Assembly (NCBI GenBank): GCA_026014585.1
Contig: JAOZIA010000025.1
Location: 1 to 49,788, forward strand
Direction of reading: 5' to 3'
Source: Candidatus Bathyarchaeota archaeon
GTDB lineage: Archaea; Thermoproteota; Bathyarchaeia; Bathyarchaeales; Bathycorpusculaceae
DNA: 49,788 bases
Shown: piece after piece, positions 1 through 8,010 of the stretch
How positions within the stretch are numbered: position 1 is the first letter of the stretch
Layout of the letters: each line of letters opens with the position of its first letter
Notes under the pieces: generated by a model
What the model was told of the DNA's origin: nothing
Database searches by the model: none
Seen by the model: the letters and a program-made list of their open reading frames with translations, nothing else
Made by a program: the position numbers and the translations under genes

Positions 1-300
1 GCATGCCTTTAGGTTTTTGGCTTTGTTGTGATAAAAGCCTGTTGAGTGGATGTCTTTTTCGAGTTCTGTTATGTCGGCGTTGGCGTAGTCTTCTGGTTTT
101 TGGTATTTTTTGAAGAGGGTTTTGGTGACGTTGTTGACTTGGGCATCGGTGGTTTGGGCGGAGAGTATGGTGGCTATTAGCATTTCAAGGGGGGTTGTGT
201 AGTGGAGTGCGGTTTTGGCTGTTGGGTATATTGTTTCTAGTGTTTGGATTATTTTTGTGCATCTTTCTTGGGGTGTGAGTTGTGTTTTTGGTGTTGTCAA
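1..300 (-). CDS. nth: Endonuclease III, N-terminal part (cut by window edge)
   Basis: This is the first 100 codons of an endonuclease III-type DNA glycosylase/AP lyase, which removes oxidised pyrimidines in base excision repair. The reading frame contains the family block ILSAQTTDAQVN followed by an STGFYHNKAKN segment, both typical of the Nth helical domain. The catalytic HhH Lys/Asp and the FeS cysteines would lie beyond the window edge. The start is a TTG at 300 preceded by AAGGA; the frame is closed by a TAA at 333-331 with no ATG or GTG in between. Family assignment is firm. Specificity cannot be judged from this fragment. Confidence 0.85.
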   Translation of the reverse strand, partial: MTTPKTQLTPQERCTKIIQTLETIYPTAKTALHYTTPLEMLIATILSAQTTDAQVNNVTKTLFKKYQKPEDYANADITELEKDIHSTGFYHNKAKNLKAC

Positions 301-483
301 TTTGTTTTCCTTTTCTTGGCGGTTCTCTTTTTATTTATTGTTGGGAGTGGTAAAATAGTTTTTGAGGGCGTGGTTGGGGGTTTGCCCCTGATGCCGGGTT
401 GGCGTGTTTTATCGAGTTTTTTCGATTATTATTGGCTGAGTGTACAGTTTTTATTATTTTTTATGAACAAATCTTAACTATGT

Positions 484-491
484 TTATATTA
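484..491 (+). promoter_or_regulatory. TATA-like box upstream of a small ORF
   Basis: The sequence TATATTAT in an A/T-rich stretch lies about 40 bases before the ATG at 531. This spacing fits an archaeal promoter with a short leader. No BRE element is obvious. Confidence 0.4.
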
Positions 492-530
492 TGTTGAACG
501 TATAGTGATTCAACGGAAAAGGTGAAAGAC

Positions 531-620
531 ATGATTGAAATAATTGCCCTACTCTCAGTCGCGCTATACCTAATCAACAGTGTCTACTTAGCCAAAAAGC
601 TAACCCCAAAAAGGCACTAA
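531..620 (+). CDS. Possible 29-residue single-span membrane peptide
   Basis: An ATG is preceded by GAAAAGGTGAAAGAC, a good archaeal ribosome-binding site, and by a TATA-like box. The product is one hydrophobic helix (about residues 3-19) followed by a basic tail ending TPKRH. No family is recognised. Such peptides can be real regulators or membrane subunits, but a frame this short can also arise by chance. The SD and TATA together make translation plausible. Confidence 0.4.
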   Translation: MIEIIALLSVALYLINSVYLAKKLTPKRH

Positions 621-648
621 ACCCGCCAACCAAAACACTTCTGAAATC

Positions 649-656
649 AAAAAAAA
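649..656 (-). terminator. Oligo-T terminator after the redox operon
   Basis: Read on the minus strand, a run of eight T follows the TAA stop of the ferredoxin:thioredoxin reductase gene almost directly. Oligo-T tracts are the usual intrinsic terminators of archaea. Confidence 0.5.
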
Positions 657-657
657 G

Positions 658-1197
658 TTAACCATTAAACTCCACTTCAACTTCTACTTCTGAAAACATT
701 TCCCGCTTAGCCTTACAAATCGGACAAATATACGGCGGATCCTCACGGAAAGCCACATACCCACATTGCTTGCAGTACCATAACTTCTTCTTAACCCCTA
801 TCGTTTCCTGTTTGGGTGCTTCAGGCTTTTCTTGCTCTGGTTGCGGTGTTGCAGGTGTCCCGTATGCTCTTGCCATTTTCTCTGGTGGTCTTCTTTCGGG
901 GACTTCAGGTAAGTTTTTGCTTTCATAAACAGCCTTGCTAACGTAAAGTCGGCAATAGCATGCTCCGTATTGTGCTACGTCTGGGTCACGGTAGTCGCAG
1001 GGACAAATTATGTCTCGGTCAAACTCAAATTTTCCTGAAGCCAGCCTGCATGGGCACAGTGGGTAGCCGTATCGGTCTTCATTGGTTTTTAATCCTTCAA
1101 AAAACGCCTCTAAAAGTTCGAGATCAGGAGTCAAATAGTAACCGTTGGTTTTGGCGTCGGCTTCTGCTCGTTTGCGAACCGCATCAAGACTGGTCAA
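658..1197 (-). CDS. Ferredoxin:thioredoxin reductase catalytic domain fused to rubredoxin
   Basis: The N-terminal domain (about residues 1-90) carries the cysteine pattern of the FTR catalytic beta subunit: CPC at 48-50, CPC at 65-67 and CYC at 80-82. These hold a 4Fe-4S cluster next to a redox-active disulfide. A Pro/Glu-rich linker (about 110-135) leads to a rubredoxin-type knuckle domain with cysteines near 142, 145, 158 and 161. It probably passes electrons from ferredoxin or rubredoxin to a protein disulfide. The TTG start overlaps the TGA stop of the upstream glutaredoxin-like gene (TTGA), so translation is likely coupled. Related FTR-rubredoxin fusions are known in methanogens. The disulfide partner here is inferred to be the neighbouring glutaredoxin-like protein. 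Confidence 0.85.
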   Translation of the reverse strand: MTSLDAVRKRAEADAKTNGYYLTPDLELLEAFFEGLKTNEDRYGYPLCPCRLASGKFEFDRDIICPCDYRDPDVAQYGACYCRLYVSKAVYESKNLPEVPERRPPEKMARAYGTPATPQPEQEKPEAPKQETIGVKKKLWYCKQCGYVAFREDPPYICPICKAKREMFSEVEVEVEFNG

Positions 1198-1478
1198 AGT
1201 TGTAGTTCCTCTTTTAGACGGTCTTTTCGGAAACCCGTAATCAAAACATTATCGTCGATAATTGTGGTTGGGTAGCTGAGACTTCCGCCTTTGCTTTGGA
1301 TTGTCTGGTGGATTTTTTGCCTATCTCCATCGTCACAGAGGTCAACGTCCACGTATTCGTATTCGATGTTGTTGTCTTTGAGAAACTGCTTAGTCATCTT
1401 GCACCATACACAGGTACTAATAGCATAAAGGAAGACTTTGTGTTTACTGTTCTTTCCAGGCACTTTAGAAATATTCAA
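1194..1478 (-). CDS. Glutaredoxin-like thiol redox protein
   Basis: This is a 94-residue thioredoxin-fold protein with the redox motif CVWC at residues 23-26 and a cis-Pro segment SYPTT near residue 70. The sequence between them (NNIEYEYVDVDL) is typical of the archaeal glutaredoxin-like family. The TTG at 1478 is the only standard start. The frame stays open for 26 more codons upstream without ATG, GTG or TTG, into the 3' end of the disulfide reductase gene, so the true N-terminus is not certain. It sits between a flavoprotein disulfide reductase and FTR, which suggests a relay of reducing power among the three. Confidence 0.8.
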   Translation of the reverse strand: MNISKVPGKNSKHKVFLYAISTCVWCKMTKQFLKDNNIEYEYVDVDLCDDGDRQKIHQTIQSKGGSLSYPTTIIDDNVLITGFRKDRLKEELQL

Positions 1479-1545
1479 AACAAAGTCACCACTAAACCAT
1501 TCTTCTGCATCAATATATCCTTTTATGCAAGCCTTCTTGGCGCTA

Positions 1546-2919
1546 TCACACTGGTTTTAAGGCTCCAAAAGCATTTTGAATCACTTCTGGCAGGGCAGGA
1601 TGAATATGCATTGCTCTGGCAATCGGACCAAAATCTCCACTACCAGTTACCATCGCATTAATTATTTCCTGAATCAACATTGAAGCTTCAGGACCAATAA
1701 TGTGCGCACCCAAGATTTTTCCTGTTTCCCGCTCAACAATCACTTTAACAAATCCTTCTGGTTCCCCCATAGCAGCACCCATCGCAGTGTCTTTGTATTG
1801 TGCTACCCCGACGAGAATGCTGTATTTTTGGTCTTTAGCTTGCTGTTCTTTTAAGCCTACAGAAGCGATTTGTGGATGGGTGAAAACTGCATGTGGCACT
1901 GCAAAGTAATCCATTTTTGCTTTATGATCATGGTTTGCATTGTGCCAAGCTAATCCTGCCTCATAATTGGCTGCATGCTTGAACATGGCTTTGCCAATCG
2001 CATCGCCCAACGCCCAAATATTCTTTTTACCCGTTTCTAAGTACTCATCAACTTTTATGAAGCCCCGCTCATCCAATTGTAGCCCTGTTGTTTCAGGTTT
2101 CAAAATGTCCGTGTTGGGAACTCTTCCAGCTGCAACCATGATTATCTGTGCTAAAAATTCCTTTTGGCTCCCGTCCGCCAAGTTTTTGGCAACAACAATT
2201 TTTGAGGAACCCACCTCTTTTGCCTCCAACACGTCATATCCAGTGTAAATATCCATCTTCCTTGACACCTCTGCTTTTAGCAAATCTGAAATTTCAGGTT
2301 CCTCATTTTGCAAAAGCTTGTCGGCTCTTTGAAGCACAGTGACTTTTGTTCCCAATTCTGCAAAGAAATGTGCATACTCCATGCCCACATAGCCACCGCC
2401 AATAATTATGATACTTTCAGGTTGCTTTTGTAGGTCCAAAACGGTGTCGCTGGTGAGGTAGCCAACATTTTCTAATCCTTTTATTGGTGGAATTGCTACT
2501 CTTGCGCCTGAAACAATGAAAATTTTGTCTCCACTTATTTTTTCTGTGCCGACCTGCATGGTGTAGTCTGAGATGAACTCGCCTGTTTCTTTGAACCATT
2601 TAAGGTTAGGCGTGGCTTCAACTGCTCTGGCCTGCATTCCAGTATCGGTGTTAACCAGCGTGTGCATTCTTGTCATGATGTTGCCAAAATCAATAGAGTT
2701 CACAGATGCGTTTATGCCGATTTTTTGTGCAGCTTTAAGAGCAGCGATAACGTCGCTGGGGTAAATCAGCATTTTTGAGGGTACGCAACCCCTGTTTATG
2801 CATGTTCCGCCCATTGTGCTTTTTTCGACAAGTGCAACTTTTAAGCCCTGCTCAACTGCTTCAGAAACGATAAGCATTCCAGAACCTGAACCAACTACTA
2901 TAATGTCAAAGTGCTCCAA
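1546..2919 (-). CDS. FAD-dependent pyridine nucleotide-disulfide oxidoreductase (class I)
   Basis: This 457-residue flavoprotein has an N-terminal FAD-binding GxGxxG (residues 10-15), the redox pair C40/C45 in GGTCINRGCVPSK, a second dinucleotide fold GGGYVGMEYA near residue 175, and the C-terminal dimer-interface motif HxHPxxxE (about 438-445) that supplies the catalytic base. This is the full set for lipoamide dehydrogenase or mycothione-reductase-type enzymes. No lipoyl-enzyme genes are nearby, so the substrate is probably a low-molecular-weight or protein thiol. The start is a TTG preceded by TTGAGG. A TATA-like TTTATTTT lies about 45 bases upstream. Confidence 0.85.
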   Translation of the reverse strand: MEHFDIIVVGSGSGMLIVSEAVEQGLKVALVEKSTMGGTCINRGCVPSKMLIYPSDVIAALKAAQKIGINASVNSIDFGNIMTRMHTLVNTDTGMQARAVEATPNLKWFKETGEFISDYTMQVGTEKISGDKIFIVSGARVAIPPIKGLENVGYLTSDTVLDLQKQPESIIIIGGGYVGMEYAHFFAELGTKVTVLQRADKLLQNEEPEISDLLKAEVSRKMDIYTGYDVLEAKEVGSSKIVVAKNLADGSQKEFLAQIIMVAAGRVPNTDILKPETTGLQLDERGFIKVDEYLETGKKNIWALGDAIGKAMFKHAANYEAGLAWHNANHDHKAKMDYFAVPHAVFTHPQIASVGLKEQQAKDQKYSILVGVAQYKDTAMGAAMGEPEGFVKVIVERETGKILGAHIIGPEASMLIQEIINAMVTGSGDFGPIARAMHIHPALPEVIQNAFGALKPV

Positions 2920-3016
2920 GCTAAAAACCTCAAGAATAGTTAATCTGGTTAGGTGAAAATAAACTTTTCAGGCCTTAGGGATAGATGTGTGTAAAAGTAA
3001 ATAAGTGAGTTGGAGA

Positions 3017-3034
3017 TAGATTAAGAGCAATCTA
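3017..3034. promoter_or_regulatory. Inverted repeat upstream of the membrane coiled-coil gene
   Basis: TAGATT and AATCTA form a perfect 6-bp inverted repeat with a 6-base loop, 17 bases before the TTG start at 3051. It may be an operator or a small hairpin in the leader. The ribosome-binding site GAGGGG follows it. Confidence 0.4.
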
Positions 3035-3050
3035 TGCTTGAGGGGTTAAA

Positions 3051-4850
3051 TTGAAGAGAATCATCGCAGTATTGGCAATAATTGCGCTTTTAGGTGTTTT
3101 CATTTACCCAACAATGTTTACTTCAAACGTTTATGCACAAACCAGCTACCCAATCTCAACTGTTGGCCACACAGTTGAAATCATGTATTCAGGACACATA
3201 GCAATCACTGACATTATACGTTTTGGCAGTTCCAGTAGCAGCGTCAATAATACTTTGCCAAGCACGTTCACGATGGCTTTACCTGTTGAATTTGCCCAGC
3301 ACTTACTTAAGGTCAGAGCCTTTACAAACGACCTTACCCTGCCAGTAACACAAAATGTGCCCATTGATGGCCACTCTGAACTCTACGGGTTCCGCATTGA
3401 TTTAGCTGGTGCAGAAGGCGATAACTTTAGAATTGTATTCATCTTTGAAAATTCCCTAATAAGCCAAAATGAAACTACCTACACAATGAGTTATCCAGCG
3501 TACCCCATCTTTACCCAAGATGTTGGAGGTTTTGTCTCCTCTGAAATAGAACTGCCATCCAGCATAACTCCCACTAACATGACCATAATTAAAAGTGATG
3601 GTCAAGTAAATCAAACTACTTACAGGGTGTCCTCTTTGGCTGCTTTTACTAATATTCCAGCTACAGCAGAATTTTTCTTGACCTCTGGAAGTCTCCAGTT
3701 ATCACAGGTGCCAACACTGACCCGTAAAGTTACAATTAATCCATCTGGTGTTTTAGATATAATTGATACCTATAAAATTGTTAACAACTCACCAGAATCA
3801 ATAGCTACCTTCCAGTTGGGTGTGCCTCTTTCTGCTTCAAACATTATTGTTAAAGATGGGTCTGGTCGTGAATTATCCTTTAATAATCCTTCAATCTCTG
3901 GTTCATACCAACGGCTCAACGTTAGTTTACCTTCTCCGCTGGTCACTGGTCAATCCCTAAGTTTGACAGCTCAATATAACTCGCAAGAAGTTGCGGAGTC
4001 CGGGTCAATTTACCTCGTAACTGCAGAAGTCTTCCCCTACTTTGAATATTACGTTGACTTAGCAACAGTGTCTTTTTATCTTCCCACAGGTGCTCAGATA
4101 CTTTCTCCCTTAGTTAATGAGGCAGATGAGGCAACATTAACAAACCAAGGTTACCAACAAATATTGACAATAACTATTCAAGGAGTAAGCTTTGAAGACC
4201 ATAGTGTTCCAAACGACGGCATCATAAGCTACGGTGTAATCCCGCTGGTTTATGCCTATAATATCATCTGGTCATCTTTTGAAGCAACCTTTGTTGCTTT
4301 CATAGGTATCTCGATTGTAGTTATTATCGTGATTCTTTTAAGAAAACGTCAAGCTTCCGCTTCCGAGCGTTCCATGCAAAAAATTGCGCCTGAAAAGAAA
4401 ACTGGCGAACACCCAACAGCAGGTCAAAAGTTACATGACAAAATTGACTCCTTAACCGATGCATACGAAGAAAAAACAACAATAACTGAAGAAATAAAAG
4501 CCTTAAACTATCGTGTCCAAAAAAACAAGATTCCACGAAGACAATATAAAACGCAACATCAGGCTCTTGAACACCGTCTTGAGAATCTTAACAAGAGAAT
4601 CGAAAATATCAAAGGTATCCTGCGTAACTCAGGTTCTGACTATGCTACCTTAATGCGGCAACTTGACCGTGCTGATGAAAACTTGGCTGATTCTGAGGCA
4701 GATTTAACAAAACTTGAGGGTCAAAAGGCACGGGGCGAAATTTCTCTTGATACATACCGTGAATCCCAAAGTAAATATGAGAAAGAGAGGGATAAAGCAC
4801 AAGGTACAATCAACGGAATCCTGCTTAGGTTACGTGAAAAAATGTACTAA
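3051..4850 (+). CDS. Membrane-anchored protein with large outer domain and cytoplasmic coiled coil
   Basis: This 599-residue protein is not recognised as a named family. It has an N-terminal signal peptide or anchor (residues 1-29, ending VYAQ), an outer region of about 370 residues rich in Ser/Thr/Asn and beta-prone sequence, one transmembrane helix (about 405-428, ending LLRKRQ), and a charged tail of about 170 residues predicted as two or three coiled-coil stretches with many Lys/Glu/Gln. The positive-inside rule puts the tail in the cytoplasm. The start is TTG with GAGGGG six bases upstream. It could link the cell envelope to an internal scaffold, but that is only inferred from topology. 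Confidence 0.75.
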   Translation: MKRIIAVLAIIALLGVFIYPTMFTSNVYAQTSYPISTVGHTVEIMYSGHIAITDIIRFGSSSSSVNNTLPSTFTMALPVEFAQHLLKVRAFTNDLTLPVTQNVPIDGHSELYGFRIDLAGAEGDNFRIVFIFENSLISQNETTYTMSYPAYPIFTQDVGGFVSSEIELPSSITPTNMTIIKSDGQVNQTTYRVSSLAAFTNIPATAEFFLTSGSLQLSQVPTLTRKVTINPSGVLDIIDTYKIVNNSPESIATFQLGVPLSASNIIVKDGSGRELSFNNPSISGSYQRLNVSLPSPLVTGQSLSLTAQYNSQEVAESGSIYLVTAEVFPYFEYYVDLATVSFYLPTGAQILSPLVNEADEATLTNQGYQQILTITIQGVSFEDHSVPNDGIISYGVIPLVYAYNIIWSSFEATFVAFIGISIVVIIVILLRKRQASASERSMQKIAPEKKTGEHPTAGQKLHDKIDSLTDAYEEKTTITEEIKALNYRVQKNKIPRRQYKTQHQALEHRLENLNKRIENIKGILRNSGSDYATLMRQLDRADENLADSEADLTKLEGQKARGEISLDTYRESQSKYEKERDKAQGTINGILLRLREKMY

Positions 4851-4913
4851 AATACCTAAATCCTTTTATTTGTCAAATCTGCTTTCAATGAAACTTAATA
4901 GAGGTAAAATAAA

Positions 4914-5093
4914 ATGGTAAAAATTGTTGTTGATGCGAAATGTACCGGATGCGAAACATGCGTTAACACCTGCCCAGTAGGTGTCTACGAAATGAAAGAC
5001 GGTAAATCAGTGCCTACCAAAGAAAGCGAATGCCTAGTCTGCAGAGCATGCGAAGCTCAATGCCCTGAAGGCGCAATCCAGGTAATCGAATAA
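4914..5093 (+). CDS. 2[4Fe-4S] ferredoxin
   Basis: This is a 59-residue ferredoxin with two classical clusters: the first set is CTGCETCVNTCPVG (about residues 10-23) and the second is CLVCRACEAQCPEG (about 41-54). Each gives CxxCxxCxxxCP spacing. The ATG at 4914 is preceded by GAGGTAAAATAAA. It is a single gene between the membrane coiled-coil gene and an oppositely oriented asparagine-synthetase-like gene. It is a plausible electron donor for many partners, including the FTR-rubredoxin protein upstream, but no partner can be named from sequence. Confidence 0.9.
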   Translation: MVKIVVDAKCTGCETCVNTCPVGVYEMKDGKSVPTKESECLVCRACEAQCPEGAIQVIE

Positions 5094-5170
5094 ACAAAAT
5101 TTCGCTTACAAAGACCGAAAGTAATCTCTCAACAATGAGAGGTCACTCCCTTCTTTTACTTTTAAAAAAT

Positions 5171-6592
5171 TTACTTTTGAAATAACTCTTCTATGTATTG
5201 ACTCACGGTTTTACCGTGCTTTTTAGCTATCCTCTTAACAGCATTATTTATGCCCGTGGAGTACTGCACTGCCTTCTTAGGCTTCTCCACCATCAACGTT
5301 GGCAAACCCAAATCCAAAGCTGCCCTACGCAAAAGAATTTTCCGCTCAGAATCCGCCACAGCATTAAACTTTAACTCACAAGGCAGACTCATGGCGAACC
5401 GTGCCAGCGCAAACTCTCCAAAAGGTACTCGCAGTTCTACATCGTGGTAGCCGCAGATTTTGAGGTCCCGCTCCAGATTGCTCTCGTGAATCCCAACTAC
5501 ATCATTGAACATGGTTTGTCTTACTTTGTCCTCGTTGTACTCGCAAAGCTCAGTGACGTAACGTTGGTAACCACCAAACAACTCATCCGCGCCCTGACCA
5601 GCCAGCATCACCTTAAACCCAGCTTCCGCGGCAGACTGCGCCGTCCAGAAAAATGGAACACCAATACTTGCCTTAACTGGGTCCGCTTCTTCGATTAGCT
5701 CCACAACATTGGGCAAAACTGCTTCAACATCAGACTCCTTAAACAAGCTGACTTGCAAAGGTAAATCCAATAACTCCGCCGCCTTGATTGCCTCCTCCGT
5801 TTCAGGCTGATTCTCCAAGCTCACATGAAACAATTGCACTTTAACCCCTAGCTTCTTAGCTAAAAAAGCCACTAAACTGCTGTCCAATCCCCCAGAAAAA
5901 GCCACAGCAACCTCACTTACGCCCTTAAGCCTGCTCTTAACTGACTGTTCAAGAAGGCTTTGCAGTTTTGCTGAGGCATTCTCAAGCGTTATCTGCTGCG
6001 GTGGCGTGTACGACAGCTTCTTTATGGGTCTGAATTGGATGCCTTCTTTGCTGATGACTGCCAAGTTTCCAGGCGGGAAAGAGATGGCGCGTTCGATACC
6101 CAGTTTCCAGAGTGCTCTGCGGTTTGACGCCAAAGCCACAACCTCACTGTTTTCGCCGTAGTATAGGGGTCTAACGCCAACTGGGTCTCGCGCCGCCAAA
6201 ATCCAGTCCTTGTGCAGTAGGAAAAACGTGTAGTCGCCGTCAGCTTGCGCAATAAAATCCTGCAGTATTGCCTCGCAAAAAACCGTCTGCTTAGCCAGTG
6301 TTTCCAGCTCGTTTGCGTGTTCAAGAGGTGCATAAATTGTACCGTCAAAAACCATGGTTGAATCACTCAAAACCAAATATTTAACGCCGCTTAGGGCTTT
6401 AGTGTCTGAACCAGCCAACGCCGCCGCCACGGGTGCCTCTGTGGTTTGCCGTGTTATTTTCTGTGGTTCTTTTGCGGGCAAAACCAGCTTTAAGACCTTT
6501 GAGTTTTCTGGGTCTATTGTTTTGAGTGCGTTTATTACGGGTTCAACGGCGTCTTTTCCTTGCTTGTTTAGCAGGGCGATTGCGGATTTCAC
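5171..6592 (-). CDS. Asparagine-synthetase-like protein without the N-terminal glutaminase cysteine
   Basis: The C-terminal half is a PP-loop synthetase domain with SGGLDSS near residue 231 and GQGADELFGGY, as in asparagine synthetase B. The N-terminal half keeps the glutaminase fold (DGDYTF, ARDPVGVRPLYYG, ALASNRRAL) but has no Cys2. The best start is GTG at 6592, because TTGAGG lies nine bases upstream and MKSAIALLNKQG then aligns with the usual MCGIxGxL start. A longer frame up to 6679 would overlap the purB start. It may use free ammonia or catalyse another amidation or adenylation; true AsnB activity is uncertain. Predicted length is 473 residues. Confidence 0.8.
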   Translation of the reverse strand: MKSAIALLNKQGKDAVEPVINALKTIDPENSKVLKLVLPAKEPQKITRQTTEAPVAAALAGSDTKALSGVKYLVLSDSTMVFDGTIYAPLEHANELETLAKQTVFCEAILQDFIAQADGDYTFFLLHKDWILAARDPVGVRPLYYGENSEVVALASNRRALWKLGIERAISFPPGNLAVISKEGIQFRPIKKLSYTPPQQITLENASAKLQSLLEQSVKSRLKGVSEVAVAFSGGLDSSLVAFLAKKLGVKVQLFHVSLENQPETEEAIKAAELLDLPLQVSLFKESDVEAVLPNVVELIEEADPVKASIGVPFFWTAQSAAEAGFKVMLAGQGADELFGGYQRYVTELCEYNEDKVRQTMFNDVVGIHESNLERDLKICGYHDVELRVPFGEFALARFAMSLPCELKFNAVADSERKILLRRAALDLGLPTLMVEKPKKAVQYSTGINNAVKRIAKKHGKTVSQYIEELFQK

Positions 6593-6672
6593 GGTTTTTT
6601 GCCTCAACTTACCGTATTGTATTGGTAAAACATTAATGTTTAATCTGCATAACGCTACTTGAGGAACACTCA

Positions 6673-8010
6673 TTGCCAATCCTACCCATAGATACTGGAA
6701 GATATGGAACCCCCCAAATGCTCAAAATTTTCGATGAAGAAACCCGCACCCAAAAACTACTCGACGTAGAAGCTGCCCTAGCATACGCACACGCACAAGT
6801 CGGCAACATACCCAAGGCTGACGCGGAAGTTATAGCGGAGAAAGCCTCCACCCAATACGTCAAAGTTGAGCGGGTAAAAGCCATTGAGAAAGAAATCAAA
6901 CACGACATCATGTCTCTTGTTCGTGCGTTAACTGAGCAGTGTGGTGAGAGTGGTGCGTATGTGCATTTTGGCGCAACCAGCTATGATATTGTGGATACGG
7001 CTAATGCTCTCCAGTTAAAAGACGCTATAGCTGTCCTTGAAAATCGCCTCACAGACTTCAAGGGTATTCTGCAAAAGCAGGCAGGTACATACAAGGACAC
7101 AGTTATGATTGGCAGAACCCACGGACAACACGCCCTCCCCATCACGTTGGGCTTCAAATTTGCGGTCTGGGGCTACGAAGTAAACCGCCACCTGCAACGC
7201 CTCGATGAATGCAAAAAACGTGTAATCGCAGGCAAAATCAGCGGTGCCGTCGGCACACAAGCAGGTCTTGGCGAGCATGCTCCAGAGATACAGGCGCTTG
7301 TCATGAAGAGGCTTGGCATTAACGCAGCCGAAATTTCCACCCAAATCGTGCAGCGCGACCGTTACGCCGAACTAATTAGCATCTACGCCATGATTGCCAC
7401 ATCACTTGAGCACTTCGCCACTGAAATCCGAGAGCTCCAGCGCCCCGAAATCGCAGAACTCTTTGAATCCTTCGAGGCAAAAAAGCAGGTTGGCAGCTCG
7501 ACTATGCCTCATAAGCAGAACCCTGAAATCTGCGAGCGTGTCTGCGGCTTAGCCCGAATTGTGCGCAGTCTGGAATTGCCTGCGCTTGAGGATATGGTTA
7601 CTTGGCATGAACGTGATTTAACCCAGTCATCCACCGAACGCTTTGTTCTGCCAGAATCAAGTATACTGCTCGACTACATTCTAAACCTCATGGTCAACAT
7701 CGTCGCTAATTTGCGCGTGGACAGCCAACGCATGCAAGCCAACCTATCCATAACTGAGGGACGCTCAATGTCAGAATCCGTCATGATAGCTCTCGTTAAG
7801 AAGGGCGCGAACAGGCAGGAAACCCACGAGTTGCTTAGGCAATTAACCATCAAAAGTGCAGTTGAAAAAAAACCCTTCAAACAAACCCTCATGGAAGACC
7901 CAGTGGTTAGCAGCAAACTCTCACCAAAAGAAATCGAAGCTGCATTGGACCCCAAAAACTATCTGGGAACCGCGGTAGCTCAAGCAGAACGATTCGCTAA
8001 TTCTGCTTAA
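6673..8010 (+). CDS. purB: Adenylosuccinate lyase
   Basis: This 445-residue member of the fumarase/aspartase superfamily splits SAICAR and adenylosuccinate in purine synthesis. It contains the signature SSTMPHKQNP (about residues 275-284) and the conserved GRTHGQHALPITLG and TSYDIVDTA segments. The start is TTG with TTGAGG ten bases upstream, giving the standard N-terminus PILPIDTGRYGTPQM. It is transcribed divergently from the asparagine-synthetase-like gene with about 80 bases between starts. Its stop overlaps the stop of hel308 by four bases. Confidence 0.95.
   Translation: MPILPIDTGRYGTPQMLKIFDEETRTQKLLDVEAALAYAHAQVGNIPKADAEVIAEKASTQYVKVERVKAIEKEIKHDIMSLVRALTEQCGESGAYVHFGATSYDIVDTANALQLKDAIAVLENRLTDFKGILQKQAGTYKDTVMIGRTHGQHALPITLGFKFAVWGYEVNRHLQRLDECKKRVIAGKISGAVGTQAGLGEHAPEIQALVMKRLGINAAEISTQIVQRDRYAELISIYAMIATSLEHFATEIRELQRPEIAELFESFEAKKQVGSSTMPHKQNPEICERVCGLARIVRSLELPALEDMVTWHERDLTQSSTERFVLPESSILLDYILNLMVNIVANLRVDSQRMQANLSITEGRSMSESVMIALVKKGANRQETHELLRQLTIKSAVEKKPFKQTLMEDPVVSSKLSPKEIEAALDPKNYLGTAVAQAERFANSA

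Larger units (their letters stand above)
301..657. other. Intergenic region with divergent promoter space and one tiny ORF
   Basis: There is no long gene here. It holds the upstream region of nth, a TATA-like stretch near 484-491, a possible 29-codon gene (531-620), and the oligo-T terminator of the opposing redox operon near 649-656. The plus-strand frame at 244-477 is low complexity (Phe/Leu/Cys-rich) and overlaps nth, so it is not counted as a gene. Confidence 0.6.

Noticed and set aside
244-477. Plus-strand Phe/Leu/Cys-rich reading frame
   Set aside because: It overlaps the nth coding sequence, is of low complexity and has no ribosome-binding site or family features.
6593-6679. Longer N-terminus of the asparagine-synthetase-like protein starting at 6679 or 6673
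   Set aside because: It would overlap the purB start, has no homology, and a GTG at 6592 with TTGAGG nine bases upstream gives the expected family start.
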